DNA of 14,596 bases from Candidatus Omnitrophota bacterium (lineage in GTDB: Bacteria; Omnitrophota; Gorgyraeia; Duberdicusellales; 4484-171): contig JAQTUC010000023.1 in NCBI GenBank assembly GCA_028710385.1, positions 1 through 14,596 of the forward strand, read 5' to 3'. Shown here piece by piece: positions 6,871-13,536 of the stretch. Below the pieces are notes generated by a model. It did no database searches and was not told the origin of the DNA. It worked only from the letters and a program-made list of their open reading frames with translations. Each line of letters starts with the position of its first letter. The stretch's first letter is position 1. A program made the translations under genes and the position numbers.

Positions 6871-9618
6871 ATGGCGAAGAAGTATGTGTATTCTTTCGGT
6901 GGAGGAAAAGCTGACGGAAATGAAAGCATGAAAAACCTTTTGGGCGGCAAAGGCGCAAACCTTGCCGAAATGGCGGGGCACAAGGATTTACGCTTACCGG
7001 TTCCTCCTGGATTTACAATCACAACAGAAGTTTGCACCTATTATTACGATAACAAACGTACTTATCCTAAAGGCCTTAAAGAAGATGTTGCAAAAGCCTT
7101 AAAGAAAGTAGAGACAATCATGGGTAAAGAATTCGGAAGCGCAACAAACCCACTGCTTGTATCTGTGCGTTCGGGCGCCCGAAAATCAATGCCCGGAATG
7201 ATGGAAACAGTTTTAAACGTAGGCCTCACTGAAAAAACAATTCCTGCCCTGGTTAAATTAACGAAGAACGAACGCTTCGTATATGATGCTTACCGCAGGC
7301 TGATTATGATGTATTCTGACGTTGTAATGGAAAAGGCAGCCGGCATCGAACCGGAACATGATGAGGCAGGAATAAGAAAGCAGCTTGAAAAAATTATGGC
7401 TGCTATGAAGAAAGAAAAAGGCGTCACGAACGACACAGACCTCTCAGCGGCAGACCTTAAAAAACTTTGCTCGCTGTTTAAAGCAAAAGTAAAAGAAGTC
7501 CTTAAAAAAGAATTTCCGGATGACCCCATGCAGCAATTATGGGGCGGCATTTCGGCGGTATTCCTTTCCTGGAACGGAAAAAGAGCTATCGCATACAGAA
7601 GAATAGAAAATATTCCCGATGAATGGGGAACGGCAGTAACCGTTCAATCAATGGTTTTCGGCAACATGGGAGACGACAGCGCAACAGGTGTTGCTTTTAC
7701 AAGAAACCCCGGCAATGGCGAAAATAAATTCTACGGCGAATACCTGATAAATGCGCAGGGCGAAGACGTTGTTGCAGGAATACGCACGCCTGCTCCGGTT
7801 AACGAATACTCAAAGAGCGAACACAACAAAGAACTCGTAAGCTTAGAAAAGGGAATGCCAAAGCTTTACAAAGAACTCGTTGACATACGCAACAGGCTGG
7901 AAGAACATTACCGTGATATGCTGGACATTGAGTTTACCATTGAAAAAGGAATACTTTATATGCTTCAGTGCCGCGTTGGAAAACGTAACGGACCCGCTGC
8001 TGTAAAAATGGCGGTAGACATGATCAAAGAAAAACTTATCAACAAAAATGAAGCTGTAATGAGAGTAACCCCGGCGCAGCTAGATGAATTGCTTCATCCA
8101 ATAATTGACCCCAAAGAAGAAACAACAAACAAACCTATCGCAAAAGGGCTTCCTGCCGGCCCTGGCGGCGCAAACGGAATGATTGTCTTTAGCGCCAATG
8201 ACGCCGTAAAATGGGCAAAAGAAGGCAAGAAAGTAGTGCTTGTCCGCGAAGAAACAAATCCGGAAGATGTTGAAGGAATGCGCGCGGCGCAATGTATATT
8301 AACGGCAAGGGGCGGAATGACATCACATGCAGCGCTTGTTGCAAGAGGCTGGGGAAAATGCTGTATTGTCGGATGCGGAGCGCTTCATGTTGATTACGAA
8401 ACGAAAACGCTGAAAGTAGGAGATAAAATACTTAAGGAAGGCCAGTGGCTTACTTTAAACGGCACAAAAGGAAACGTTTATGCGGGCCAGCTTAAAATGA
8501 TGGATGCTTCCGAAGAAAACCAGTTACTTATGGATTTTCTTAAAATGTGCGATTTGTTCAGGCGCCTTAAGATAAGGGCTAACGCCGACACTCCGGCCGA
8601 TGCACAGAAAGCAAGATCATTCGGCGCGGAAGGTATCGGGCTTTTCAGGACCGAGCATATGTTCTACGGAAAAGGCGCAGAGCAGCCATTGTTCCTTTTA
8701 CGTAAAATGATAGCTTCAAAAACAGTTGAAGAAAGAAAAAAAGCATTAGCTGAATTATTCCCATTTGCAAAAGCTGACATAAAACAGACTCTTGAAGCAA
8801 TGAAAGGCTTTCCTGTAACAATCCGTCTGCTTGATCCGCCGCTTCATGAATTTGTCCCGCGCGAAGAGAAGCAACAGCAGGAATTGGCGCAAAGCTTAAA
8901 CATAGGAATTGAGGAATTTCTAAAAAGAGCTGACGCTCTGCACGAAAGCAACCCAATGATGGGCCATCGCGGAGTACGCCTGGGTATAACCTATCCTGAA
9001 ATAAGCGAAATGCAGGTAAGGGCGATACTTGAAGCGTCTGCCGAGCTCGTTAAATCGGGTATCAAAGTTGAACCGGAAATTATGATACCGGTTGTTTCTA
9101 TCGTAAAAGAGTTAGACGACCAATTGGCTATGGTTAAAAAAATCTACGAAGAAGTTCTTAAAAAATATTCTTTGAAGAAAATAGATATGATGTTCGGCAC
9201 AATGATTGAAATCCCGCGCGCAGCATTAACCGCTGACGAAATTGCGAAAGTTGCGGAATTTTTCTCATTCGGAACCAATGATCTTACGCAGATGAGCTTC
9301 GGCTTCTCAAGGGATGATATGGGCGGATTTTTGCCGGAATACCTTAAAAAAGGTTTACTGGCAGACGATCCCTTCCAGACAATTGACCAGGAAGGCGTTG
9401 GCCAATTGATTAAACTTGGCATTGAACGCGGCAGAAAAACACGCAAAAACTTAAAGGTTGGAATTTGCGGAGAGCACGGCGGAGAACCAAAATCGGTTGA
9501 ATTCTGCCATAAGGTCGACATGAACTACGTATCTTGTTCGCCGTTTAGAGTTCCTATTGCAAGATTGGCTGCGGCACAGGCTGCTTTAAAAGAAAAAAAC
9601 AACAAGAAAAGCAAATAA
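6871..9618 (+). CDS. ppdK: Pyruvate, phosphate dikinase
   Basis: This 915-residue cytoplasmic enzyme interconverts pyruvate + ATP + Pi with PEP + AMP + PPi. In fermenters it often runs toward pyruvate, making ATP from AMP and PPi. Order of domains: an N-terminal nucleotide-binding domain (about 1-360) with GGKGANLAEM and VSVRSGARKSMPGMM; a swivelling phosphohistidine domain with GGMTSHAALVARGWGKCC (His486 phosphorylated, Thr484 matching the regulatory Thr of plant PPDK); and a C-terminal TIM barrel with GLFRTEHMF (Arg592), NPMMGHRG, FSFGTNDLTQM and CGEHGGEP (catalytic Cys866). All catalytic residues are present. Length is slightly above the usual 870-900. A strong ribosome binding site (AAGGAGG, 6857-6863) overlaps the glyS stop. 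The sigma factor gene follows after 6 bases. Confidence 0.98.
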   Translation: MAKKYVYSFGGGKADGNESMKNLLGGKGANLAEMAGHKDLRLPVPPGFTITTEVCTYYYDNKRTYPKGLKEDVAKALKKVETIMGKEFGSATNPLLVSVRSGARKSMPGMMETVLNVGLTEKTIPALVKLTKNERFVYDAYRRLIMMYSDVVMEKAAGIEPEHDEAGIRKQLEKIMAAMKKEKGVTNDTDLSAADLKKLCSLFKAKVKEVLKKEFPDDPMQQLWGGISAVFLSWNGKRAIAYRRIENIPDEWGTAVTVQSMVFGNMGDDSATGVAFTRNPGNGENKFYGEYLINAQGEDVVAGIRTPAPVNEYSKSEHNKELVSLEKGMPKLYKELVDIRNRLEEHYRDMLDIEFTIEKGILYMLQCRVGKRNGPAAVKMAVDMIKEKLINKNEAVMRVTPAQLDELLHPIIDPKEETTNKPIAKGLPAGPGGANGMIVFSANDAVKWAKEGKKVVLVREETNPEDVEGMRAAQCILTARGGMTSHAALVARGWGKCCIVGCGALHVDYETKTLKVGDKILKEGQWLTLNGTKGNVYAGQLKMMDASEENQLLMDFLKMCDLFRRLKIRANADTPADAQKARSFGAEGIGLFRTEHMFYGKGAEQPLFLLRKMIASKTVEERKKALAELFPFAKADIKQTLEAMKGFPVTIRLLDPPLHEFVPREEKQQQELAQSLNIGIEEFLKRADALHESNPMMGHRGVRLGITYPEISEMQVRAILEASAELVKSGIKVEPEIMIPVVSIVKELDDQLAMVKKIYEEVLKKYSLKKIDMMFGTMIEIPRAALTADEIAKVAEFFSFGTNDLTQMSFGFSRDDMGGFLPEYLKKGLLADDPFQTIDQEGVGQLIKLGIERGRKTRKNLKVGICGEHGGEPKSVEFCHKVDMNYVSCSPFRVPIARLAAAQAALKEKNNKKSK

Positions 9619-9624
9619 TAAACT

Positions 9625-10446
9625 ATGGAAGCAATAAAAGCGTATCTTAACAAAATCAAGCATATTTCGCTTCTTTCCAAACCGGAAGAAGAAGAATTGA
9701 TACGCAAGGCAAAACACGGCAACCGCGAAGCAAGGCGTAAAATTATAAACGCCAACCTTAAGCTGGTTGTAAACATTGCCAAGCATTACAACCATTTTGA
9801 CCTGCCGCTTATGGATTTAATCGCTGAAGGCAATATCGGTTTAATGCGCGCGATTGACAAATTCAACATCGGAAAAGGCTTTCGTTTTTCAACTTATGCT
9901 GCCTGGTGGATACGCCAGGCAATTTCACGGGCGCTTATTGACCAGGGTAAAACAATACGCATACCTGTTTATATGAGCGAATTTATGTCTAAGTACAAGA
10001 AGATAAACGAAAATCTTCGCCAGAAGTTAAAAAGAGAACCCACGAGAAGCGAGATAGCTGTAAAAATAAAGCTTCCCATTGAAAAAGTAGCAGACATAGA
10101 GATGTGGATGCAGAAGAAAGCCTCTCTTGAGGCGCCGGTAGGGGAGGATGGGGAATCACAATTAGGGGATTTTATACAGGGAAGCGAATACGCTGATACC
10201 AATAAGGAAGTCGAGAAGTTCTTCGACCACGAACGTGTTTTGCATTTGTTAGACTTTGTCACAGAAAGAGAACGCCAGGTTCTAAACCTGCGTTTCGGCA
10301 TAGAAAACGGTAAGTCGCACACTTTGGCAGAGGTATCAAAAATTTTAAACGTTTCAAGGGAACGCGTACGCCAAATTGAAAAGGATGCGCTGCTTAAACT
10401 TAAAAAATATTCCGTGCAGGAACAGCAAAAAGACCTGGAAAGTTAA
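9625..10446 (+). CDS. RNA polymerase sigma factor, sigma-70 family (RpoD/RpoS type)
   Basis: This 273-residue sigma factor directs RNA polymerase to promoters. Residues 1-30 match region 1.2. Region 2 runs from RKIINANLKLVVNIAKHY through LIAEGNIGLMRAIDKF to the promoter-melting and -10 recognition segment FRFSTYAAWWIRQAISRAL (about 86-104), then RTIRIP-like KTIRIPVYM. Region 3 follows at about 120-200. Region 4, with the -35-binding helix-turn-helix TLAEVSKILNVSRERVRQIE, spans about 210-262. Region 1.1 and the long non-conserved domain of primary RpoD are absent, so this resembles a group 2 factor, or a compact primary factor if no other exists. The gene begins 6 bases after ppdK and lacks a clear Shine-Dalgarno, suggesting co-transcription with metabolic genes. 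Confidence 0.95.
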   Translation: MEAIKAYLNKIKHISLLSKPEEEELIRKAKHGNREARRKIINANLKLVVNIAKHYNHFDLPLMDLIAEGNIGLMRAIDKFNIGKGFRFSTYAAWWIRQAISRALIDQGKTIRIPVYMSEFMSKYKKINENLRQKLKREPTRSEIAVKIKLPIEKVADIEMWMQKKASLEAPVGEDGESQLGDFIQGSEYADTNKEVEKFFDHERVLHLLDFVTERERQVLNLRFGIENGKSHTLAEVSKILNVSRERVRQIEKDALLKLKKYSVQEQQKDLES

Positions 10447-10462
10447 GTAAACAAGGAGGATT

Positions 10463-10981
10463 ATGAAACTGGAAAGCTATATCAGAAATATTCCTGATTT
10501 TCCGAAGAAAGGAATTCAGTTTAAAGACATAACCACCCTGCTTAACAATGGACAAGCTTTTAAGGCCGCCATTGATGAATTAGCAGAAACACTCAAAGGA
10601 CAAAAAATAGATTTTGTAGTCGCCGCAGAAGCACGAGGATTCATATTAGGAGGCGCTCTAAGCTATAAGCTTGGGTGCGGATTTGTGCCTGTAAGAAAAC
10701 CCGGCAAACTGCCCTATAAAACACATAGCCACAGTTATTCGCTGGAATATGGGAAAAACGAATTGCACATCCATGAAGACGCCTTACCAAAGGGCTCAAA
10801 GGTTCTCATCCTTGATGACCTGCTTGCCACAGGCGGCACAGCAGAAGCCCTGGTTAATCTGGTAAAAAAATTTGAGGCTGATATCGTCGGCATCGCTTTC
10901 CTCATTGAGCTTACCGAATTAAAAGGCAAAGAAAAATTCAAAGACTACCCTGTGTATTCTTTGATTAAGTTTGACATATAA
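10463..10981 (+). CDS. apt: Adenine phosphoribosyltransferase
   Basis: This 172-residue purine salvage enzyme makes AMP and PPi from adenine and PRPP. The N-terminal IRNIPDFPKKGIQFKDIT is the classic Apt opening. Also visible are AEARGF (55-60), VRKPGKLPYKT (77-87, hood loop) and the PRPP-binding motif VLILDDLLATGGTA (114-127). Length is standard. A strong ribosome binding site, AAGGAGG at 10453-10459, sits before ATG 10463. It is the last protein gene of the glyS-ppdK-sigma-apt run, 16 bases after the sigma factor gene, and a tRNA gene follows 46 bases after its stop. Confidence 0.97.
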   Translation: MKLESYIRNIPDFPKKGIQFKDITTLLNNGQAFKAAIDELAETLKGQKIDFVVAAEARGFILGGALSYKLGCGFVPVRKPGKLPYKTHSHSYSLEYGKNELHIHEDALPKGSKVLILDDLLATGGTAEALVNLVKKFEADIVGIAFLIELTELKGKEKFKDYPVYSLIKFDI

Positions 10982-11027
10982 ACAATACGCCGCCCATTTA
11001 CAATCTTAAATAGCCATAAGTCCATTT

Positions 11028-11100
11028 GCCCCTATAGCTCAAACGGACAGAGCGCGGCCCTCCTAAGGCTGAAATCCCCGTTCGACTCGGGGTGGGGGCA
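11028..11100 (+). tRNA. tRNA-Arg(CCU)
   Basis: This 73-base cloverleaf folds cleanly. The acceptor stem is GCCCCTA (11028-11034) with TGGGGGC (11093-11099), including one G-U pair. The D stem GCTC/GAGC spans 11037-11053. The anticodon stem CGGCC/GGCTG spans 11055-11071, around loop CTCCTAA with anticodon CCT at 11062-11064. The variable loop has four bases. The T stem CCCCG/CGGGG flanks TTCGACT. The discriminator base is A, and CCA is not encoded, so it must be added enzymatically. The anticodon reads the arginine codon AGG. Confidence 0.96.
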
Positions 11101-11248
11101 TGGTTTGCTAACCTTCACAATATCCGTCCTATTGATTTGTCTTCATACCTTTACAGGCAATTGTCGGATGCACTATGGAGAAACTTTGGCCTGCGGCCAA
11201 AGAGTGCATACGACTCGGGCTGCGAGGCATGGTTTACTAACCTTCACA
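11083..11248 (+). repeat. Imperfect direct repeat of the tRNA 3' end and flank, enclosing a hairpin
   Basis: A 23-base segment covering the last four tRNA bases and the downstream flank (11097-11119) recurs at 11226-11248 with one mismatch, offset by 129 bases. The similarity extends upstream into the tRNA T arm (CGACTCGGG at 11083-11091 and again at 11211-11219), with a one-base indel between the two blocks. Between the copies lies a hairpin: TGCACT (11169-11174) pairs with AGTGCA (11203-11208), and CTTTGGCC (11184-11191) pairs with GGCCAAAG (11195-11202) around loop TGC, leaving a 9-base bulge. No T-tract follows, so it is not a standard terminator. The rest of the gap up to 11343 shows nothing else recognisable. 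It may be a relic of integration at the tRNA or a small tRNA-associated repeat element. Confidence 0.7.
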
Positions 11249-11321
11249 TTAGTTTTCCGGGCATCATTCTAGAAGCTTCCAATACCATACCGCAATTTGG
11301 CCTCCAAAACCATTATTTGCC

Positions 11322-11349
11322 TTGCTGGATTTGTTTTCTTTGATATAAT
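11322..11349 (+). promoter_or_regulatory. Predicted promoter for the zinc-finger/STAS-PilZ operon
   Basis: A perfect -10 box TATAAT lies at 11344-11349, with a poor -35 match TTGCTG at 11322-11327 and a 16-base spacer. The next gene's ATG is at 11358, so transcription would start at or within a base or two of the start codon. Confidence 0.5.
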
Positions 11350-11357
11350 AAAACAGT

Positions 11358-11651
11358 ATGAGTTGCGAAGAGATAAAAACAATAATACCCTTATACATAA
11401 AACATACTGCAACCGAAGAAGACATATCAAAAGTTGAAGAGCATTTATGCATTTGCGATACCTGCAGACAGTATCTTGCTCAATTAATGGATAAACCAAA
11501 CGCCATACCAGCCATAACCGCGCCAAGAATACAGGAAGAAACGCTTCCGGCAATACCGGCAGGAAAAGACTCAAATATTCTAGAATACATAATGCTTGGC
11601 ATAGGCGTTGTTGTGCTGCTTTTCGTAGTTTTTCTTCTAATAAAAGGCTGA
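11358..11651 (+). CDS. Small membrane protein with anti-sigma-type zinc finger (zf-HC2/ZAS-like)
   Basis: This 97-residue protein has an N-terminal putative zinc finger of the anti-sigma kind: Cys3, then EEHLCICDTC with His29, Cys33 and Cys36 in the Hx3Cx2C pattern, followed by RQYLAQL. A Pro/Ala-rich linker (about 47-70) leads to one transmembrane helix (about 74-95) ending only two residues from the C-terminus. In this family the cytoplasmic finger domain binds and holds a sigma factor. Here there is no outer sensor domain and no adjacent ECF sigma gene, so the partner is unknown. No Shine-Dalgarno is seen upstream and the TATAAT box is very close to the ATG. It heads a run with the STAS-PilZ gene 29 bases downstream. 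Confidence 0.75.
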   Translation: MSCEEIKTIIPLYIKHTATEEDISKVEEHLCICDTCRQYLAQLMDKPNAIPAITAPRIQEETLPAIPAGKDSNILEYIMLGIGVVVLLFVVFLLIKG

Positions 11652-11680
11652 TAATTAACCTTCTTAGGTGTTAGCTTAAT

Positions 11681-12406
11681 ATGAAAATCAATATCCGCGA
11701 GAAAGGCGACGTTGTAATACTTGACCTTGAAGGAAGCATTGATATCAATTCTTCGGATTTTGTAGAAACCATCGGCTGGGCGCTGGTCACAAAATCTAAA
11801 AACATACTTTGCAACTTTGAAGCGATAAATTTAATTGATTATGTCGGTATATCGCTTATTGCAGTTGCCTATAAAAATGTTTTAAACCACAAGGGCAAAA
11901 TGAAACTTTGTAACGTACCCGGCCACGTTCAAAAACTGTTTTCGGTGGTGGGGCTGGATAAAGTTTTTACCTATTACGAAACAGAAGAAACCGCAATAAA
12001 AAGCTTTGAAGAAGAAGTACTGTTTTCGCATATACTTGAACAAAGGCTGCGCCGCCGTTTTAAACGCATACCGCTTCACAACACAATTGAATACAAGCAA
12101 AAATTTTCCACAAAGGATACCTATTATAAAGGAAAAATTATAAACCTAAGCGCCATAGGCGTATTCATAGCTGCTGAGAAGGTATTTTCCATAGGTGAAA
12201 TCCTGACTACGCGCATAGAGTTAGCTCCGGCACCAGGGATTATAGAAGTTGACTCAAAGGTGGTATGGGAGGCAGACAACGAAATTCAGCCCATGGAGTC
12301 TCCGGGAATGGGACTTGAATTTTATAATATAAATCCGAAAGTCCAGGAGCAAATTATTGATTTTGTGGAAAAACACCTAACGCACAGTTCGCAGGAACAG
12401 GAGTAA
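11681..12406 (+). CDS. STAS-PilZ two-domain signalling protein
   Basis: This 241-residue soluble protein combines two regulatory domains. Residues 1-112 are a STAS domain of the anti-sigma-factor antagonist type: VVILDLEGSIDINSS, the segment LIDYVGISLIAVAYK, and KLCNVPGHVQKLFSVVGLDKVF. At the loop where SpoIIAA-like proteins carry the phosphorylated Ser (D-S-S-G), this one has Asp53-Tyr-Val-Gly, so serine phosphorylation there is not possible. Residues 122-234 match a PilZ domain, with RRRFKR (Arg125, Arg129: RxxxR) and NLSAIG (155-160: N/DxSxxG), the two motifs that bind cyclic di-GMP. It overlaps no neighbour but is one base from the coiled-coil gene. It probably changes partner binding in response to c-di-GMP; the partner may be the adjacent zinc-finger protein. 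Confidence 0.85.
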   Translation: MKINIREKGDVVILDLEGSIDINSSDFVETIGWALVTKSKNILCNFEAINLIDYVGISLIAVAYKNVLNHKGKMKLCNVPGHVQKLFSVVGLDKVFTYYETEETAIKSFEEEVLFSHILEQRLRRRFKRIPLHNTIEYKQKFSTKDTYYKGKIINLSAIGVFIAAEKVFSIGEILTTRIELAPAPGIIEVDSKVVWEADNEIQPMESPGMGLEFYNINPKVQEQIIDFVEKHLTHSSQEQE

Positions 12407-12407
12407 T

Positions 12408-12992
12408 ATGGAAATTATTATTTACGCAATTATCGCCGCAGGAATAGTCGGTACCGTGTACGCGTTTATAGCATTTTCCAAAGATACAAAAGAAAAAAGG
12501 CAGAAAGAAAGCAGCATCTTGGACCTTAAACAGCAGATAATTTCCGCAAACATGAAAATACAGAATCTTGAATTTGACAATTCCTCGCAGCATACAGAAA
12601 TTGAAAAGCTGAAAAACGAGCTTACAACCACCAAAGAAGACCTAAACGACGCCAGGGAAAACGAAACTGCGCTCAAAGAAGACCTTCAAAGCATGAGAGT
12701 TACCGAAGATAACCTTAAAATAACCGTTGATACTCTGCGAGCGGAAAATGAAAGCATTAAGGCAAAACTCATGGAAAAAGAAAATGAGAACAAGAAGCTT
12801 TTGGATGAAAACAAGAGTTTCCGGGAAAAATTAAAAATAACTCCGGCTCAGGAAACCAGCGAAATGGAAAACATCAAAAAAGGCATCATTGAAACCATGC
12901 AAAACATTGAGAAAAAAAGCAAAGAAGATGCCCAGAAACTTAAAGAACAAAGAACGGACGACCATACGGGCGATAAAAAAGATTCTTTATAA
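12408..12992 (+). CDS. Membrane-anchored coiled-coil protein
   Basis: This 194-residue protein was not recognised as a named family. Residues 3-23 form one hydrophobic helix (IIIYAIIAAGIVGTVYAFIAF), followed by a long Lys/Glu/Asn-rich stretch (about 27-150) with heptad-like spacing of Leu and Ile, which is strong evidence for a coiled coil. The last 45 residues are highly charged and probably disordered. The ATG follows the STAS-PilZ stop after one base, with AGGAG overlapping that stop as ribosome binding site. Such architecture suits a scaffold or tether facing the cytoplasm. Position suggests it works with the STAS-PilZ and zinc-finger proteins, but no specific function can be claimed. Confidence 0.8.
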   Translation: MEIIIYAIIAAGIVGTVYAFIAFSKDTKEKRQKESSILDLKQQIISANMKIQNLEFDNSSQHTEIEKLKNELTTTKEDLNDARENETALKEDLQSMRVTEDNLKITVDTLRAENESIKAKLMEKENENKKLLDENKSFREKLKITPAQETSEMENIKKGIIETMQNIEKKSKEDAQKLKEQRTDDHTGDKKDSL

Positions 12993-13004
12993 AAAGGAGG
13001 GTGT

Positions 13005-13202
13005 ATGGCAATAGACGCTCGCCGTTTAAAAATGTTTAAAATAAAAAATCGCCGCGGTTATGCTTGTATCTTCTCAAACCATCTTACTGAAGGAAAAAGC
13101 GTCGTTGAAGCCTACGACAGGATGCTTAAAGCTCTTCGCAGGAGCAAAATCCAGGTAAATAATACCGTATCTAACCTTAAAACGCTGATTACAAACATAT
13201 AA
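13005..13202 (+). CDS. Small basic hypothetical protein
   Basis: This 65-residue protein was not recognised. It is rich in Arg and Lys (DARRLKMFKIKNRRGYACIF; MLKALRRSKIQV), has no signal or membrane segment, and probably folds as a short beta hairpin followed by helices. A very good ribosome binding site, AAGGAGG at 12994-13000, sits four bases before the ATG, which strongly supports translation. Its stop overlaps the next start as TAATG, so the two small proteins are likely made together. A nucleic-acid-binding role would fit the charge but is speculative. Confidence 0.7.
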   Translation: MAIDARRLKMFKIKNRRGYACIFSNHLTEGKSVVEAYDRMLKALRRSKIQVNNTVSNLKTLITNI

Positions 13203-13534
13203 TGATGTTAAAAGATATACTTTCCAAAATTTCACACATAAACGCCAACGAAAAACGCACGATATCCGAAGAATATAGTGAATTGGTTTTTCTAAATAAA
13301 GACATTGAGGAATTGTGCAAGATATTTGCCTCAATATTCGGTGAGCCAGAGAAAAAACAGGGCGAAAAGCCTTCAAAAGAGATACTTCGCCTGACTAAAG
13401 ACTACGGCGGCGTCTGGCAGGATCAGACGCTTTTTAAAAAGGCTGATACTCAAAATACAGTAATTGCCATGTTATGGCCATGGCAGGATAACATGCATAC
13501 AACATTAAAAATGGCAGCCATAAAAAACACCTAA
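13202..13534 (+). CDS. Hypothetical protein
   Basis: This 110-residue soluble protein was not recognised. The N-terminal half is charged and helical (ANEKRTISEEYSELVFLNKDIEELCKIF). The C-terminal half is compact, with the tryptophan-containing stretches YGGVWQDQTLF and IAMLWPWQDNMHTTLKMA. Two adjacent Met codons at 13202 and 13205 offer alternative starts; the first overlaps the upstream stop as TAATG. The gene ends 2 bases before the secreted-protein gene. Function unknown. Confidence 0.7.
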   Translation: MMLKDILSKISHINANEKRTISEEYSELVFLNKDIEELCKIFASIFGEPEKKQGEKPSKEILRLTKDYGGVWQDQTLFKKADTQNTVIAMLWPWQDNMHTTLKMAAIKNT

Positions 13535-13536
13535 AT

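Noticed and set aside
8645..8956. Long minus-strand open frames inside ppdK and other genes
   Set aside because: They lie antisense to well-conserved coding sequence, have no ribosome binding sites, and their translations show no protein-like motifs.
10997..11027. Dedicated promoter for tRNA-Arg
   Set aside because: TTTACA is present at 10997-11002, but no acceptable -10 box lies at the right spacing. The tRNA is more likely read through from apt.
11083..11248. Integron attC site after the tRNA
   Set aside because: The ends do not carry the RYYYAAC/GTTRRRY core pair, and there is no integrase or cassette structure nearby.
11211..11248. Second, degenerate tRNA gene
   Set aside because: Only the T-loop-to-acceptor part resembles the tRNA. 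No D arm or anticodon arm can be folded upstream, so this is a partial repeat and not a tRNA.
11092..11343. Open frame of 83 codons beginning inside tRNA-Arg
   Set aside because: It starts within the tRNA acceptor end, has no ribosome binding site, and its apparent internal peptide repeat (AWFANLH/AWFTNLH) is explained by the DNA-level direct repeat. It is more likely non-coding.
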